Shown: in pieces, positions 8,551 through 16,846 of the stretch
How positions within the stretch are numbered: the stretch's first letter is position 1
How the letters are laid out: each line of letters starts with the position of its first letter
Origin: Streptomyces cinerochromogenes
GTDB taxonomy: Bacteria > Actinomycetota > Actinomycetes > Streptomycetales > Streptomycetaceae
NCBI RefSeq assembly: GCF_014648635.1
Contig: NZ_BMRM01000018.1
Coordinates: 1-64,000 of the forward strand
Length of the DNA: 64,000 nt
Reading direction: 5' to 3'
The notes under the pieces: model-generated
The model's database searches: none
The model's input: only the letters and a program-made list of their open reading frames with translations
What the model was told of the DNA's origin: nothing
Program-made: the position numbers and the translations under genes

Positions 8551-9324
8551 TCAGCTGTTCCGTGTGCAGACCAGAACGCCGCGCTGTCTGGGATGGATGC
8601 TGTAGCTGATGTCCCGCGTCGTGGTGGCCACACCCCGGTCGGCGAGTCGGCTGCGCAGCGCGTCGAGGGTGGAGCAGGGGGCACCGAGGGGATCTTCCAG
8701 CGGGCCGATCAGTACGTCACCGGCGGTGACGCGCACGAGCTCCAGGATGGCTTCTTCCTGGTCTGCCGCGTGCGGGAACGTGAAGAGCAGGAAGCCGCAC
8801 AGCGAGAGGCGGAACTGCCGGTCAGCGAAGGGCAACCGGGGAAGCGCCGCCGGCACGTAGTGGCGTTCCGGCCCGGCGTGGTCCGCGGCGTAGTCCCGCA
8901 GGAACGCCTCGGCCGCCCCTTGCCACCGTACGAGGTGCTCCTCCGGCGAGCCGGCCCAGGAGAAGTCGAGCTGGTCGGCGATCGCGAGTCCGAAGGCGGC
9001 GCTGGCCGCGAGGTGGCCACGCACCAGTGGTTCGATGATGTGCGGAGCCAGGAGGTAGACCGGATCGGCGGAGATGACCTGCGCCCCCAGTGCCCGGCTC
9101 TCCGCCGCGAATGACGACGCACCACCAGGGCAGTCGAGGACGGGACCGCTCAGCAGGTCCTCATCGGTCAGTCCGAACACCATGCGGTACTCGTCCAGGG
9201 TGCGCGAGGTGAGTTGCACACGGCCTTCGACGACCGCCTGCGCCGCGGCGGCCACCTGGTCCGTAGTGGGGGAACCGCCGGGGGAAGGCGTTGACTCAAC
9301 GGGCACGTCGTGAGTAGAGGTCAC
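8551..9324 (-). CDS. SAM-dependent methyltransferase (class I, small-molecule type)
   Basis: 257 residues. Motif I appears as VLDCPGGASSFAAE around residues 61-75 and the acidic end of strand 2 as VISADPVY; a later FRLSLCGFLLFTF segment matches the motif IV/post-IV region (core strands 4-5). The CPGG form, instead of GxGxG, is common in a Streptomyces group of uncharacterised methyltransferases. It starts 8 bases after the acyltransferase gene and ends 23 bases before the MMPL exporter, so it belongs to the operon. It probably methylates the acylated or kynurenine-derived product of its neighbours; this is inferred from context only. Confidence 0.75.
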   Translation of the reverse strand: MTSTHDVPVESTPSPGGSPTTDQVAAAAQAVVEGRVQLTSRTLDEYRMVFGLTDEDLLSGPVLDCPGGASSFAAESRALGAQVISADPVYLLAPHIIEPLVRGHLAASAAFGLAIADQLDFSWAGSPEEHLVRWQGAAEAFLRDYAADHAGPERHYVPAALPRLPFADRQFRLSLCGFLLFTFPHAADQEEAILELVRVTAGDVLIGPLEDPLGAPCSTLDALRSRLADRGVATTTRDISYSIHPRQRGVLVCTRNS

Positions 9325-9332
9325 GGGGGGTC

Positions 9333-10058
9333 CTAACTGATCGGGGGCCCTTCGGGAAGCCGGGCAAGAGTGGTCGGAAGCTCACCGACGGAGGCCAGGT
9401 GCCATCCGCCAGTCGAGAACATGGCCTTCGTGCGGACCGCCGCTTCCTCCAGGCGTCCGCCGATGAGCAGGCCCAGACCGTCGGACCCGGGCAGGACCAT
9501 GGGTTCGGACAGCTGCCGGGCTCCCAGCCAGCCGGCCAGGCGCACCAGGGCCGGACGTGTGATCGCCGCGAATTCAGCGACACCCCAGGCGGTGGAAGTC
9601 CAGGTGGCAGCCGCATGCATGATCACGGCGAGGACTTCCAAGGAGCGCGCTTCGGGGGAGACGACCAGGCGCTCCCCGAAGACGAAGCCATCGGGATCCG
9701 CGGGCAGCGCTGCCCGCAGCTCGGCCGTCAGGTAGGGGCACCAGCCGTCGGTTTCCCGCTGGCGCCGCACCAAGCGGACGGTGCCGACCGGCACATCATC
9801 CGTGCGGCACAGCAACACGAGCGCTTCCTCGTCATCGCTCTCCCAGTCGGGTGCCGGCAGCGGGAACCCGTATTCACGGCGCAGAGAGGCGACCTCATCA
9901 CGCTGAGGTCCCTCCTCCGGTGCAACGGTGACGGCTTCGATGGTGAACGTGCGCCCGTGATGGGTGGCTTCCAGCCTCGGCTTCGGCATGCCGGTGATAG
10001 AGGTGCCGGTGATAGAGGTGCCAGTGATAGGGGCGCCAGTGATGGGGGATGCGGTCAT
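9333..10058 (-). CDS. GNAT-fold acyltransferase resembling LuxI/FeeM N-acyl synthases
   Basis: 241 residues from ATG 10058; a start at 10148 is also open. The core has the LuxI/FeeM order: LRREYGF (the R-x-x-[FY] helix), an acidic stretch DWESDDEEALVLLC, then VPVGTVRLVRR, an ERLVVSPEAR strand and a helix with AAATWTSTAWG. These enzymes condense an acyl group from ACP or CoA with an amino acid or homoserine lactone. Sequence similarity to either named family is only partial, so a general GNAT enzyme is the alternative. The first 23 residues are a low-complexity Ile-Thr-Gly repeat. It lies between tryptophan dioxygenase and a methyltransferase, which suggests an acylated kynurenine or tryptophan derivative. 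Confidence 0.6.
   Translation of the reverse strand: MTASPITGAPITGTSITGTSITGMPKPRLEATHHGRTFTIEAVTVAPEEGPQRDEVASLRREYGFPLPAPDWESDDEEALVLLCRTDDVPVGTVRLVRRQRETDGWCPYLTAELRAALPADPDGFVFGERLVVSPEARSLEVLAVIMHAAATWTSTAWGVAEFAAITRPALVRLAGWLGARQLSEPMVLPGSDGLGLLIGGRLEEAAVRTKAMFSTGGWHLASVGELPTTLARLPEGPPIS
9990..10046 (-). repeat. 15-bp tandem repeat in the 5' end of the acyltransferase gene
   Basis: Four near-identical 15-base units encode the pentapeptide (P/S)ITG(A/T/M) in tandem right after the start. The unit length is a multiple of three, so copy changes would lengthen or shorten the leader without breaking the frame. Confidence 0.75.
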
Positions 10059-10160
10059 TTCCTGCCTACGGTCGATTGATGAATGCGGCCCAGGCAGCAT
10101 CTGCTCCCCGGACACCGCTTCTGTTCCCGAAGAGTTGGCCTGAGGCAAGCCCGACGGCCG

Positions 10161-11039
10161 TCACAGCAGGCCCCGGGAGCTCCACAGCTCGGGGAAGATC
10201 CGGTACTCGGCGGCACGGCGCAGCCACTGCACCCCCGTGGTTCCGCCCGTTCCGGCTTTGGTGCCGATGATCCGCTCCACAGTGAGCAGATGCAGGGAGC
10301 GCCAGCGGCCGAAGCCCTCCGCGACACCGATCAGTGCCTCCGACAGTTCGAACATGTCGTCACCGGGGCCGCCTCGGTACTGATCTGCCCACGCACGTTC
10401 CACGGCCTCGTGCGGCACGTAGGGCTCGCTGACATCCCTCACGAGGACGGCGTCCGGGATGACCGACCCGCGGCGTGCCAGCAGGTGCAGCGCCGCGTCA
10501 TAGACACTCGGCGCCCGGAGTGCTTCCTGGACCTGGACATGAACGTGCGGGACCCGACGGTGTGGACGGGCCATCGCGGCGTTCTTGTTGCCCAGGACGT
10601 ACTCGAGCATCCGGTACATGTACGACTGGAAACCCGAGGCCCGACCCAACTGCTCGCGGAACGCGTTGAACTCCGTGGGCGCCAGTGTCCCCAGTACATC
10701 CCACGTGCGGGTAAGCAATTCGATCACCCGCCGCGCACGCCGCAGCGTCCAAACGGCTTGCGCCACATCGTCGTCGTCGAGCCGCGCGCGCACGGCGCAC
10801 AGCTCTCCGTAGAGCAACTTGAAGAGGAGTTCTTTCACCTGGCCGAGGACATAGAACGTCGGTTCGGCCGGTGCCTCGGACAAGGGGTGCTGCAACGACA
10901 GGAGAACATCGATGCTCTGGTAGTCGATGTAAGGGGTACTCGGGCCGGGAAAGTCGAGGTACGGCTCATCGTCCATGACGTCGGGCGCTCGCCGCCCATC
11001 AGCTGCGCCGCCGGCAGGGCATGATTCCACTGTGCTCAC
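10161..11039 (-). CDS. kynA: Tryptophan 2,3-dioxygenase
   Basis: 292 residues; haem enzyme that oxidises L-tryptophan to N-formylkynurenine in the cytoplasm. Family signatures are present: LLFKLLYGELCAVR (substrate-pocket helix), FREQLGRASGFQS, haem-ligand His in RWRSLHLLTVERIIG, and the glycine-rich loop GTKAGTGGTTGVQWLR that binds the tryptophan carboxylate and ammonium. GTG 11039 is chosen because it overlaps the TGA of the upstream gene as GTGA, a strong sign of translational coupling. No kynurenine formamidase or kynureninase gene is nearby, so this copy probably feeds a specialised pathway rather than general tryptophan catabolism. Confidence 0.93.
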   Translation of the reverse strand: MSTVESCPAGGAADGRRAPDVMDDEPYLDFPGPSTPYIDYQSIDVLLSLQHPLSEAPAEPTFYVLGQVKELLFKLLYGELCAVRARLDDDDVAQAVWTLRRARRVIELLTRTWDVLGTLAPTEFNAFREQLGRASGFQSYMYRMLEYVLGNKNAAMARPHRRVPHVHVQVQEALRAPSVYDAALHLLARRGSVIPDAVLVRDVSEPYVPHEAVERAWADQYRGGPGDDMFELSEALIGVAEGFGRWRSLHLLTVERIIGTKAGTGGTTGVQWLRRAAEYRIFPELWSSRGLL

Positions 11040-11815
11040 ATCCCGCCCCTGGAATCCGTGCGGTACCGGGAGACCGGGAGCGTCATCTGTGCGAGGGGTC
11101 GATCGAGGCCGTGCAGGCGTCGCTCATCCGAAGACCGCGCGCTGGTGGGCGGCTCGTGGGCGGACATCAGGGCTGCCTTGTGTCTTACGGCCTTGGCTCC
11201 GGCTTCCGCGGCATTGCGCGCCGTGTCGGCACCGAACCGGGCGCGTGCCCGAGCGAAGTGCTCAACGAACAAGGGATCAGGGACCGAGCCCCTGTCATAC
11301 CGGCCGCCGTAACGCTGGTCGTACGCGGTGAAGGATGTGCTGTCCCCGTCCAGGAAGAGCACATCGTGAACCGCCATGTGCCGCAACGCCAGCATCGGCA
11401 CGGGTGACCGCGACACCCGGAAGGAGGGATTGCGAGCCGCTCTTTCCTCACACTGCGCGTGGAACTGGCCCAGCATCAGCCCCTTGGCCACCAACTCCGG
11501 TTTCACCTGCCGATGGGCCTCGTCAGTGACACCCAGCCTGTCCGTTGGCAGACCATCGAGCACCACGACCAACGCGTGCAGCGTTCGGTTCCGGCTCACC
11601 CATTGAGCGCTCTCGAACACCGCGACCATGTCCCTGACCAGCGACACCAACCCCGCCACACCGATCTGCGCGTTCACCGGCCACTGCTCCAGCCGGAGAG
11701 TTCCCGCACGAAGCGCCGGTGCGACAAAAGGACATACCGCGCCCGGCCGTCCGACCCGGGCATCAACGCTGCACAGATAGCCGGTCAGCCAAGCCCGCGC
11801 GGCTTCCATGTCCAT
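11036..11815 (-). CDS. Conserved actinobacterial protein of unknown function (DUF6875-like)
   Basis: 259 residues from ATG 11815, which has AGGCAGG about 11 bases upstream; other starts are possible. Conserved-looking blocks are CPFVAPALRAGTLRL, ALVVVLDGLP, KGLMLGQFH, NPSFRVSRSPVPMLALRHM and HDVLFL. From memory these match a domain of unknown function (DUF6875) found next to specialised-metabolism genes; that link needs a profile search. It heads the operon and is coupled to the dioxygenase by a 4-base GTGA overlap. The last ~45 residues are less ordered. No catalytic motif is recognised. Confidence 0.7.
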   Translation of the reverse strand: MDMEAARAWLTGYLCSVDARVGRPGAVCPFVAPALRAGTLRLEQWPVNAQIGVAGLVSLVRDMVAVFESAQWVSRNRTLHALVVVLDGLPTDRLGVTDEAHRQVKPELVAKGLMLGQFHAQCEERAARNPSFRVSRSPVPMLALRHMAVHDVLFLDGDSTSFTAYDQRYGGRYDRGSVPDPLFVEHFARARARFGADTARNAAEAGAKAVRHKAALMSAHEPPTSARSSDERRLHGLDRPLAQMTLPVSRYRTDSRGGM

Positions 11816-12423
11816 CGCAACCAAGACCTGCCTCGCATCCCTTCGCCCGCTCCGCCGACCTCGCGCTCGACAAGCCCGACCGCTCGGTTGGCGGCTCAGA
11901 CAGCCCAGCACCTTGATTGACCACCGCGGCACAGGCACAGCCGAACGATCACTCGAACGCGTGGCGCGGCCACGCCCGTGCAGGCCATCGGCCCGCGCGG
12001 GACTCTTGGGGATGATCGACGCGGCGATCTGTGACGGCGACATCGTGTCGTGACCGTACGACGGCGGAGCAGTGCCGGCCACGGCGACATCGTCGCCGCG
12101 CTCGTGGAGGATGAGGCCACCATCAAGGCGCGGCGCGCCGGCGGGACGGGCGGGTGCGCTCATGCCCCGCGCCCCGGCCGATGAGCCGACCCCCGGCGAC
12201 CAGGCGCGGATCCTCGGCAAGGCCGTCGGAGTCTTGCGCCTGCTCCTGCTCTGGCTCGCGCGTGACCGCCCCGGTGATGGTCTTCGCCGAGCTCGTCGGG
12301 TGCGCTCGGGTCTCGTGCCGTAAGCGCGCCCCGTTCCATCGCCCTCGCCGGGTACTGGAGCACTTCGAACGCGGACAGCTCGTCGAGCGTCCCGTCACCG
12401 CCGCGGCGTAGGCTCGGCGCACC
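11816..12423. other. Intergenic with no clear gene; promoter side of the dioxygenase operon
   Basis: About 600 bases between divergent genes. Short frames occur but none shows a recognisable domain or consistent codon bias. It should contain the promoter of the five-gene minus-strand operon and that of the small plus-strand gene at 12424. Part of it may be an eroded gene. Confidence 0.4.
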
Positions 12424-12747
12424 ATGGCTGACCACCACACCTATGGCACCAGCACCCACACCGCGAGCGAGCTGGTCCGGCTCGTCAGCGACCGCCTCGG
12501 GCTGGTCTTCATCGAGCGCGACAGCGACTACCGGGGCGTCCACCACCTCGCCGGCACCTCCAACAAGCAGATCGAGATCCAGCCCAACCCGATCCCCGGC
12601 GACGACGAGGAAGACGACCTCTACGCCCCGGAACACCCGTCGGCCCGGGTGCTGTTGCTCACGATCACACCGGCCCCGGACCCTGCCCTGCAGTCCCGCC
12701 TGGACTCCATTGAAGGACTCATCCACCTGGGCCACGAGACCCTGTAA
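12424..12747 (+). CDS. Small conserved-looking acidic protein, function unknown
   Basis: 107 residues with strong third-position GC and an even composition, so probably real. It begins MADHHTYG, has an amphipathic helix ELVRLVSDRLGLVF, then a strand-rich middle, an acidic DDEEDD loop and a predicted C-terminal helix. No signal peptide, membrane segment or catalytic motif is visible. It stands alone: neighbours lie on the other strand or >180 bases away. I do not recognise the family. Confidence 0.6.
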   Translation: MADHHTYGTSTHTASELVRLVSDRLGLVFIERDSDYRGVHHLAGTSNKQIEIQPNPIPGDDEEDDLYAPEHPSARVLLLTITPAPDPALQSRLDSIEGLIHLGHETL

Positions 12748-12929
12748 GCCATCACCGCACACAGCCTACGGGCGCCGACGGGCCGGGCGAGCGGGCCGGC
12801 GCTGGAGACCAGGTGGAGGGCGCGTACCACCCGGGCAGTCCACAGCGGCCGCCCTCACCCTGCCGCGCGGTGTCACTCGAGGCCCGGCTGAGCATGAGGA
12901 TTCCGCCACCTCGTCCCGGGAGGTGGCAC

Positions 12930-13310
12930 TCAAGGGCACGGGCGCGCCGTACGTTCCAACGCTTTGCGGGCGGCGAGGTAGCCCGCGATCTTGAACGCCC
13001 TTTCGTGCGAGCCGAAGGCATCGGCGCGGGCGCGCCGCAGCACCACCCGAGTGGCGATCACGACTCCGTGCTCGGGCAGGCTCAGCTGCTCCTCGATCCC
13101 CACGGCGGCAGCCTCGAAGAAGCGCGACAGGGCCTCGGCCGGTTCGTAGTCCACCGTGAGCCCTTCAGCCACCTCGAAGACGAAGCCCTCGGCCGCGGGC
13201 TCGAAATCCACCTCTATCTCCGCGAAATGCGGCGCGCAGTTCTGCTTCTGATGCAGCACCCGTACGCCACGGATCGGGTACGGCGGGAAGCGGGGCAGCG
13301 CTGATGTCAT
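12930..13310 (-). CDS. Free-standing protein resembling elongation factor G domain IV
   Basis: 126 residues. The order of blocks follows EF-G domain IV: HFAEIEVDFEP (strand after the GRGQYG region), EGFVFEVA (GYEFIN in E. coli EF-G), YEPAEALSRFFEAAAVGIEEQL (EYIPAVDKGIQEQL), VVIATRVVL (YPVVDMGIRL) and SHERAFKIAGYLAARKAL (SSELAFKLAASIAFKEG). The GTPase and domains II, III and V are absent. In EF-G this domain enters the ribosomal A site to drive translocation, so a lone copy could bind the ribosome, but that is inference. It is not a broken EF-G: it has its own ATG, a plausible stop and no flanking EF-G sequence. Confidence 0.65.
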   Translation of the reverse strand: MTSALPRFPPYPIRGVRVLHQKQNCAPHFAEIEVDFEPAAEGFVFEVAEGLTVDYEPAEALSRFFEAAAVGIEEQLSLPEHGVVIATRVVLRRARADAFGSHERAFKIAGYLAARKALERTARPCP

Positions 13311-13633
13311 GCCGGAACGCTACCCCTGCCTGAACATTGACCGCATCGTCACCATCCCAGGCGCCGACCCTGCACGGGTTACCACGCTCCTGGCCGGCGC
13401 CCGCAGCCCGCCGCCCGCAGCATCCGACATCCGGCCGACCCCGAATCCGCACCCCACGCCCCCACAAGCCGCCCGCGCTGCCTGCCGCCACGCATGACGG
13501 CACTCCACAGTTGCGAACCCCAGCCGTGGCGCGGATGCCTCCGCTTCAGCATGCCTGGTCTGCGCCCCGACCAACCGAGCAAGAGCTGTGGAGAGGCCTC
13601 ATACAAGGAAAACCTGGCCGACGGTACTGCCTC
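13311..13633. other. Intergenic, no gene seen
   Basis: About 320 bases between two minus-strand genes. Frames are Pro/Arg-rich and look non-coding. No repeat or hairpin stands out. Confidence 0.4.
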
Positions 13634-14134
13634 CTACGGCAGGCAACGCGTGAGCCACACCAGTTCCCCACTGTCTTCGGTGGAGACGTGGTCTCGCTGG
13701 AACCCAAGCTTTTCAAGAACGCGAAACGATGGCGCGTTCCAGGGACGCACCGTCGACCAGAGCCGTTTACGCCCCGTTGCGATCGCCGCGTCGAGCACCG
13801 CGGATCCCGCCTCGGTGGCATAACCCTGTCCGTGCACGCGCCGGAACAGCTCGAAGGCCATCTCCGGCTCGTCGACAGAAGCCCGGCCGACAGTGAGCCC
13901 GCAATACCCGATGAAGTCACCCACATCGCGACGGATGACGGGCAGCAGAGCAATCCCTGTCCGTGCCGACGCAGCGCGCTGATCCTCGATCATCCGCCGG
14001 TTGTCCTCGATCGACGGCATACCACCGCCGCGTTCGGCGACGAGCGCGCGATGGGCGTCGATGTCGGACTCGGTCCACTGCCGCAACATCAGTCGGACGG
14101 TGCCGAGTTGGAGGGGCATCGGCGCATGCGGCAT
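13634..14134 (-). CDS. GNAT-family N-acetyltransferase (RimJ/RimL-like)
   Basis: 166 residues, the usual length. Typical blocks are TVRLMLRQWTESDIDAH at the start, VGDFIGYCGLTVG, the acetyl-CoA loop region with GQGYATEAGSAVLDAA (R/Q-x-x-G-x-G/A form) and the C-terminal NAPSFRVLEKLGFQRD. This subgroup acetylates protein N-termini, amino acids or antibiotics; the substrate is not evident. It stands alone on the minus strand. Confidence 0.88.
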   Translation of the reverse strand: MPHAPMPLQLGTVRLMLRQWTESDIDAHRALVAERGGGMPSIEDNRRMIEDQRAASARTGIALLPVIRRDVGDFIGYCGLTVGRASVDEPEMAFELFRRVHGQGYATEAGSAVLDAAIATGRKRLWSTVRPWNAPSFRVLEKLGFQRDHVSTEDSGELVWLTRCLP

Positions 14135-14405
14135 GGCAACACTCTATCGATGCCGCGCCCCGAGCCGGACGACTTGGATCACGTGAGATGGACAGTCACC
14201 TGCAACGAGATCGCACGTCTGTTGATCACGCTCATCGCCCAGTGCGTCCACGACACGGCCCACCGGCTCGCTGGCCCCACTGGCGACGCCGCCACCAGGC
14301 CCGATCCCGAGCAAGCCACTACCAGTGCCAGGCTGCCGCCCTGACGTGATCAGCGGACTACATGCGCTGTGTTCGGCGGAGCCTGACGTGTCGTCATGTA
14401 CCGAA

Positions 14406-14849
14406 TCAGCCTTGCTGGTCCAGCGCGGCGAGCAACTGGCTCGCGCGTCCGTCCGCCGCGGCGAAGGCGAGGTGGTCGTGGTAGTCGCGCGTCTCGACGA
14501 TCAGGCCGTCCCTCACGTGGAGGACCTGGATGTTGGCGGTGCGGAAGGTGCGGCCGGTGGCGGGGTACAGGCCCTCGTAGTCGAACTCGGCGATCACCAC
14601 TTCGGGGTCGCCGGTCTCGTGGATGCGGATGTTCTCGGTACGCAGGCGAACCGCGTCAGAGGCCTCCAGGGCCTCGAAGCGCTTACGGAGCTCCGCCCGG
14701 CCGTGGATGCGGCGTGGAGGAACGGGCGAGAAGACGATCTCCACCTCGGTGTCCTCCGCGTAGAGCTCGGGCAGTTCGCTCCACTTGCCCGCCGAGATGA
14801 GACCCGCCAACTGCCCGAAGATCTCGCGGGGCGTAGCTGGTGCAGACAT
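14406..14849 (-). CDS. SnoaL/NTF2-fold protein
   Basis: 147 residues; ATG 14849 has GGAGGT eight bases upstream. It has the SnoaL-like pattern: helix REIFGQLAGLISAGKWSELPELYAEDTEVEIVF, then RIHGRAELRKRFEALE, and the curved sheet VVIAEFDYEGLYPATGRTF with a final IVETRDYHDHLAF. Members are small-molecule isomerases, cyclases, hydratases or binding proteins. It is divergent from a TetR gene with two repeated operator-like sites between them, so it is probably that regulator's target. Confidence 0.85.
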   Translation of the reverse strand: MSAPATPREIFGQLAGLISAGKWSELPELYAEDTEVEIVFSPVPPRRIHGRAELRKRFEALEASDAVRLRTENIRIHETGDPEVVIAEFDYEGLYPATGRTFRTANIQVLHVRDGLIVETRDYHDHLAFAAADGRASQLLAALDQQG

Positions 14850-14880
14850 GGCTGACCTCCGTGATCCCGCCACCTACAAT

Positions 14881-14924
14881 CGGATAGGCGACTCCGGTTC
14901 CGACGATACGGATAGATGACTCCG
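14881..14924. promoter_or_regulatory. Two direct copies of a 16-bp operator-like site
   Basis: CGGATAGGCGACTCCG (14881-14896) and CGGATAGATGACTCCG (14909-14924) share CGGATAGnnGACTCCG, an imperfect palindrome, with starts 28 bases apart. They lie in the 100-base gap between the SnoaL-like gene and the TetR gene. The likely role is autoregulation and control of the divergent gene by that TetR protein. Confidence 0.75.
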
Positions 14925-14949
14925 TTTGTCCAGGCATGGTGAGGACCAC

Positions 14950-15585
14950 TTGACGACAGATCAGACTTCCCCCGCCACAGGCGTGAAGCCCTTGCGTGCC
15001 GACGCACGGCGAAACCGCGCGCGGCTGCTGGAGGTCGCTGAGGCGGTCTTCACCGAGCGGGGTACGGGCGCCTCGACGGAGGAGATCGCCCGGGAGGCGA
15101 AGGTCGGCATTGCCACCGTGTTCCGACATTTCCCCACCAAGGAAGCCCTGCTCGAAGCGGTGCTCGTCCGGCGATTGGAACGGCTGGCCGAGGAGGGGCG
15201 CCGCCTGATGGCCGAGACCGGGCCGACCTACGCTCTCTTCGCGTTCTTCGACTTGGTACTGGATCAGTCTCCGGTCAAGAATGCCTTCGCCGCGGCGCTC
15301 GCGGACGCGGGAGTCGATGTGCGGGCCGCTACCTCTGAGGCCGGGCGAGCCCTGGGCGAGGTGCTCACCGTGCTCCTCGACGGCGCCCAGCAGGCTGGTG
15401 TGGTGCGACGGGACCTGGGGGTACCGGAGTTGACGGCGATCCTGGTGGGCACCTGCCGCATGCTGGAGCACCTGGACGGCCACCCGGAGTCCGCGAAGCG
15501 GGCCCGAGCGGTCGTCCGCGACGGGCTGAAGGCGCGCACCGGGAGCCCGGAAGAGCCCTTGCCTCAAGGAGGTGCCCCCTCCTGA
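14950..15585 (+). CDS. TetR-family regulator
   Basis: 211 residues from TTG 14950, preceded by GGTGAGGA; a start at 14926 is open but lies past the ribosome-binding site. Residues ~20-65 are the TetR DNA-binding region (RARLLEVAEAVFTERG, ASTEEIAREAKVGIATVFRHFPTKEAL). The C-terminal part is a helical ligand domain. It probably binds the two 14881-14924 sites and represses the divergent SnoaL-like gene and itself. The stop codon lies inside a GC-rich hairpin. Confidence 0.88.
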   Translation: MTTDQTSPATGVKPLRADARRNRARLLEVAEAVFTERGTGASTEEIAREAKVGIATVFRHFPTKEALLEAVLVRRLERLAEEGRRLMAETGPTYALFAFFDLVLDQSPVKNAFAAALADAGVDVRAATSEAGRALGEVLTVLLDGAQQAGVVRRDLGVPELTAILVGTCRMLEHLDGHPESAKRARAVVRDGLKARTGSPEEPLPQGGAPS

Positions 15586-15598
15586 AGGAGGAGCGGGC
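15574..15598 (+). terminator. Short GC hairpin at the end of the TetR gene
   Basis: CCTCCT-ga-AGGAGG with flanking GC pairs forms a compact hairpin over the stop codon. It has no U-tract, so it may be a weak terminator or simply a paired SD-like sequence. Confidence 0.35.
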
Positions 15599-15690
15599 AG
15601 CCTACGGTCCCGGCGGTCCTGCGAACCGGGCCTGCAGCATTGCCACGCCACGGCCTCAAGGAAAGGTACCGGTCGACCGATGACGGCGGC

Positions 15691-16523
15691 ATGGAAACAC
15701 GCTCCCTCGCCGCACGCGGTCTCGTCTCCCGTCGCCTGGTGACCGCCGGCCTACTCGCTGCGGCTTGGGGGCGGCCCCCGGGCCCTCTGCCGGAGCAGCC
15801 GGGGCTTTCTCGCCGCATCGAGCGGCACCTGCGGACGAAGGGGGTCTGCGGGCGCTGTTCGGGTCGGAGAACCGTGTGATCCGTACGCGTGAACGGGTGG
15901 TCGCGGTGACGTTCAACGCGGCCTGGAACGACGCCGGTCTGGAACGCGTTCTCGGCGAGCTCGCACGTCGGCGCACGCCCGGCGCGTTCTTCCTGACCGG
16001 TGACTTCGCCGACCGGTACCCCAAGGCGGTCAAGCGGCTCGCTGCCGCTGGACACGGGTTGGGCAACCACTCCTACAGCCACCCCTACTTCAACGACCTG
16101 ACCGCCGCCGGAAGGAGCCGGGAGGTGCGGGCAGCGGACCGGGCCTTGCGGGCGGCCGGGGCAGGAGCGGCCCTGACCCCGTTCTTCCGGTTCCCCTACA
16201 GCGAGACCAGCGCTGCCCAGATCAAGGAGGTCAACGGGCTGGGCTTCGCGGATATCGAATTCACCACCGACACCAACGGGTGGAAGGGCACCGAGGGCGG
16301 CATGACCGTGGGCCGCGCGGTGCGCCGGGCGCTGGACGCCCTGCGGCCGGGGATGATCCTGCAGATGCACGTCGGCACGACCGAGGGCCAGACCGACGTG
16401 ATCGATGCTCGGGCCCTGCCGCGGATCCTCGACGCGATCACCGCGCGCGGTTACCGCGTCATCGACCTTCGCCTGCTCCTGACGCCCCCGGCTTCCCTCG
16501 GTACGGAGCGGGACAACCACTGA
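15691..16523 (+). pseudogene. Polysaccharide deacetylase-like protein, frameshifted in the signal peptide
   Basis: The NodB-like part is intact from about 15765: VVAVTFNAAWND (variant of TFDDG with Asn), TPGAFFLTGDFADRYP, the metal-site GNHSYSHP, FFRFPYSE, and LRPGMILQMH near the end. The signal peptide METRSLAARGLVSRR...VTAGLLAAA starts at ATG 15691 but lies in another frame. One added base near 15765, in the run cttgggggcgg, would join LLAAA to LGAAPGPSAGAAGA. Without it the enzyme lacks an export signal; the only in-frame start left is TTG 15765. It is either a real frameshift mutation or a sequencing error in the G-run. Members remove N- or O-acetyl groups from cell-wall glycans or chitin. 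Confidence 0.7.
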
Positions 16524-16846
16524 GCCACGCGGGGGCTCGCAGGCATGGAGGACGCCTCCCCAGACCGCTGGCCGCCGGCGGTCTGACGGGTGTACGCCGC
16601 GATCGAGGGCCGTCACGGGGCCGGGCGGACGAGCGGGTGGTGGCCGCCCTGAGGGAGGTGTGGGAGGCCGGACGGGATCGCTCCAGCGGGATGCTTCGGG
16701 TCGTACTCCGCTCGCAGCGGACTGCCGTACCAGCCCCGCCCGGCACTCTGCCGCTGTTGGGGGATTCGCTGCTAACGGTGGTGCCGAGTTGGTGATGATC
16801 TCTGGTACCTGAAGGGCCGGTGCGTGTTGTGCTGGTCAGTGGCTCG
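16524..16846. other. Intergenic, no gene seen
   Basis: About 320 bases between convergent genes. No domain, repeat or strong hairpin was noticed. Confidence 0.4.
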
